DNA of 5,440 bases from Thermoleophilaceae bacterium (GTDB lineage: Bacteria > Actinomycetota > Thermoleophilia > Solirubrobacterales > Thermoleophilaceae): the NCBI GenBank assembly GCA_013695885.1, contig JACCZP010000409.1, positions 1 through 5,440 of the forward strand, in the 5' to 3' direction. A program made the position numbers and the translations under genes. Shown here piece after piece: positions 5,209 to 5,440 of this stretch (the first letter of the stretch is position 1; the number at the start of each line of letters is the position of its first letter). Below the pieces are notes generated by a model. It was not told the origin of the DNA. It did not search any database and worked only from the letters and a program-made list of their open reading frames with translations.

Positions 5209-5440
5209 CTAGCCGAAGAGGTCGAGCTGGTCGTCCGCGGGGCTCGGCGTTGCCTCGTCGGTGACCTCGGCCGGGTGGTCGGGAACGAGCGGCGGTGCAG
5301 CAGCGGGCGCGGTCGTTCGGGACTCCTCGATCAACGCCGGCAGCCGGCCCATGTCCTCGCGCAACAGCTCGAGCACGGCCGGTGTGCGCAGGGCGGCGGC
5401 GGGATGGAAGAGCGGGTAGAGGATCAGGGTACGGCCGGCG
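5209..5440 (-). CDS. Family 4-type uracil-DNA glycosylase, C-terminal part
   Basis: Only the last 76 residues are in the window; the N-terminus lies beyond the right edge. The fragment begins with AGRTLILYPLFHPAAAL, which matches the strand leading into the HPxx active-site loop of family 4 (Fe-S type) uracil-DNA glycosylases, the enzymes that remove uracil from DNA to start base excision repair. A helix resembling the family's closing helix follows (VLELLREDMGRLPALIEE). Then comes about 30 residues rich in Pro, Ala and acidic residues, ending in QLDLFG and a TAG at 5211-5209. QLDLF fits the consensus for binding the bacterial DNA polymerase III sliding clamp. The family-defining N-terminal motif and Fe-S cysteines cannot be seen here, so the exact UDG family is inferred. 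It probably belongs to the same strand cluster but has a gap of about 100 bp to tsaE. Confidence 0.8.
   Translation of the reverse strand, partial: AGRTLILYPLFHPAAALRTPAVLELLREDMGRLPALIEESRTTAPAAAPPLVPDHPAEVTDEATPSPADDQLDLFG

Overview
This is a very GC-rich window with strongly G/C-biased third codon positions. Every supported gene lies on the minus strand, so transcription runs from the high coordinates to the low ones. The protein sequences and the gene order suggest a high-GC actinobacterial chromosome, possibly of the Thermoleophilia type. That placement is an inference from style and synteny, not a database result. Nothing in the window looks mobile, phage-derived or CRISPR-like.

In transcription order the layout is as follows. 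(1) At 5440-5209 is the C-terminal end of a family 4-type uracil-DNA glycosylase, finishing in a disordered-looking tail with QLDLF, which matches the bacterial sliding-clamp binding consensus. (2) A gap of about 100 bp (5208-5113) holds a GC-rich inverted repeat and an in-frame TAG just ahead of tsaE. (3) At 5112-2500 is a compact tRNA t6A37 modification cluster, tsaE-tsaB-rimI-tsaD. (4) At 2503-1569 are a small glutaredoxin-like protein and the NADH-sensing repressor Rex. (5) At 1557-412 is a YbdK-type carboxylate-amine (glutamate-cysteine) ligase. (6) At 415-1 is a partial DUF1844-like protein with Gly/Pro/Ala-rich ends, running off the window.

The genes are tightly packed. Six of the seven junctions from tsaE downward are 4-bp GTGA overlaps, where a GTG start shares bases with the upstream TGA. 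The exception is rex/ybdK, with an 11-nt gap, a TTG start and its own ribosome binding site. No gene here has an ATG as its best-supported start. The layout implies one transcript with translational coupling. It would join t6A formation (TsaB/TsaD/TsaE; TsaC is not in the window), a thiol-redox protein, a redox-responsive regulator and a gamma-glutamyl-thiol-type ligase.

This is mostly conserved housekeeping DNA. The points most worth a second look are the clamp-binding tail on the glycosylase, the lack of a normal start codon for full-length tsaE with a TAG just upstream, the rex-t6A gene neighbourhood that resembles the Bacillus subtilis ydiB-ydiH region, and the uniform GTGA junctions.
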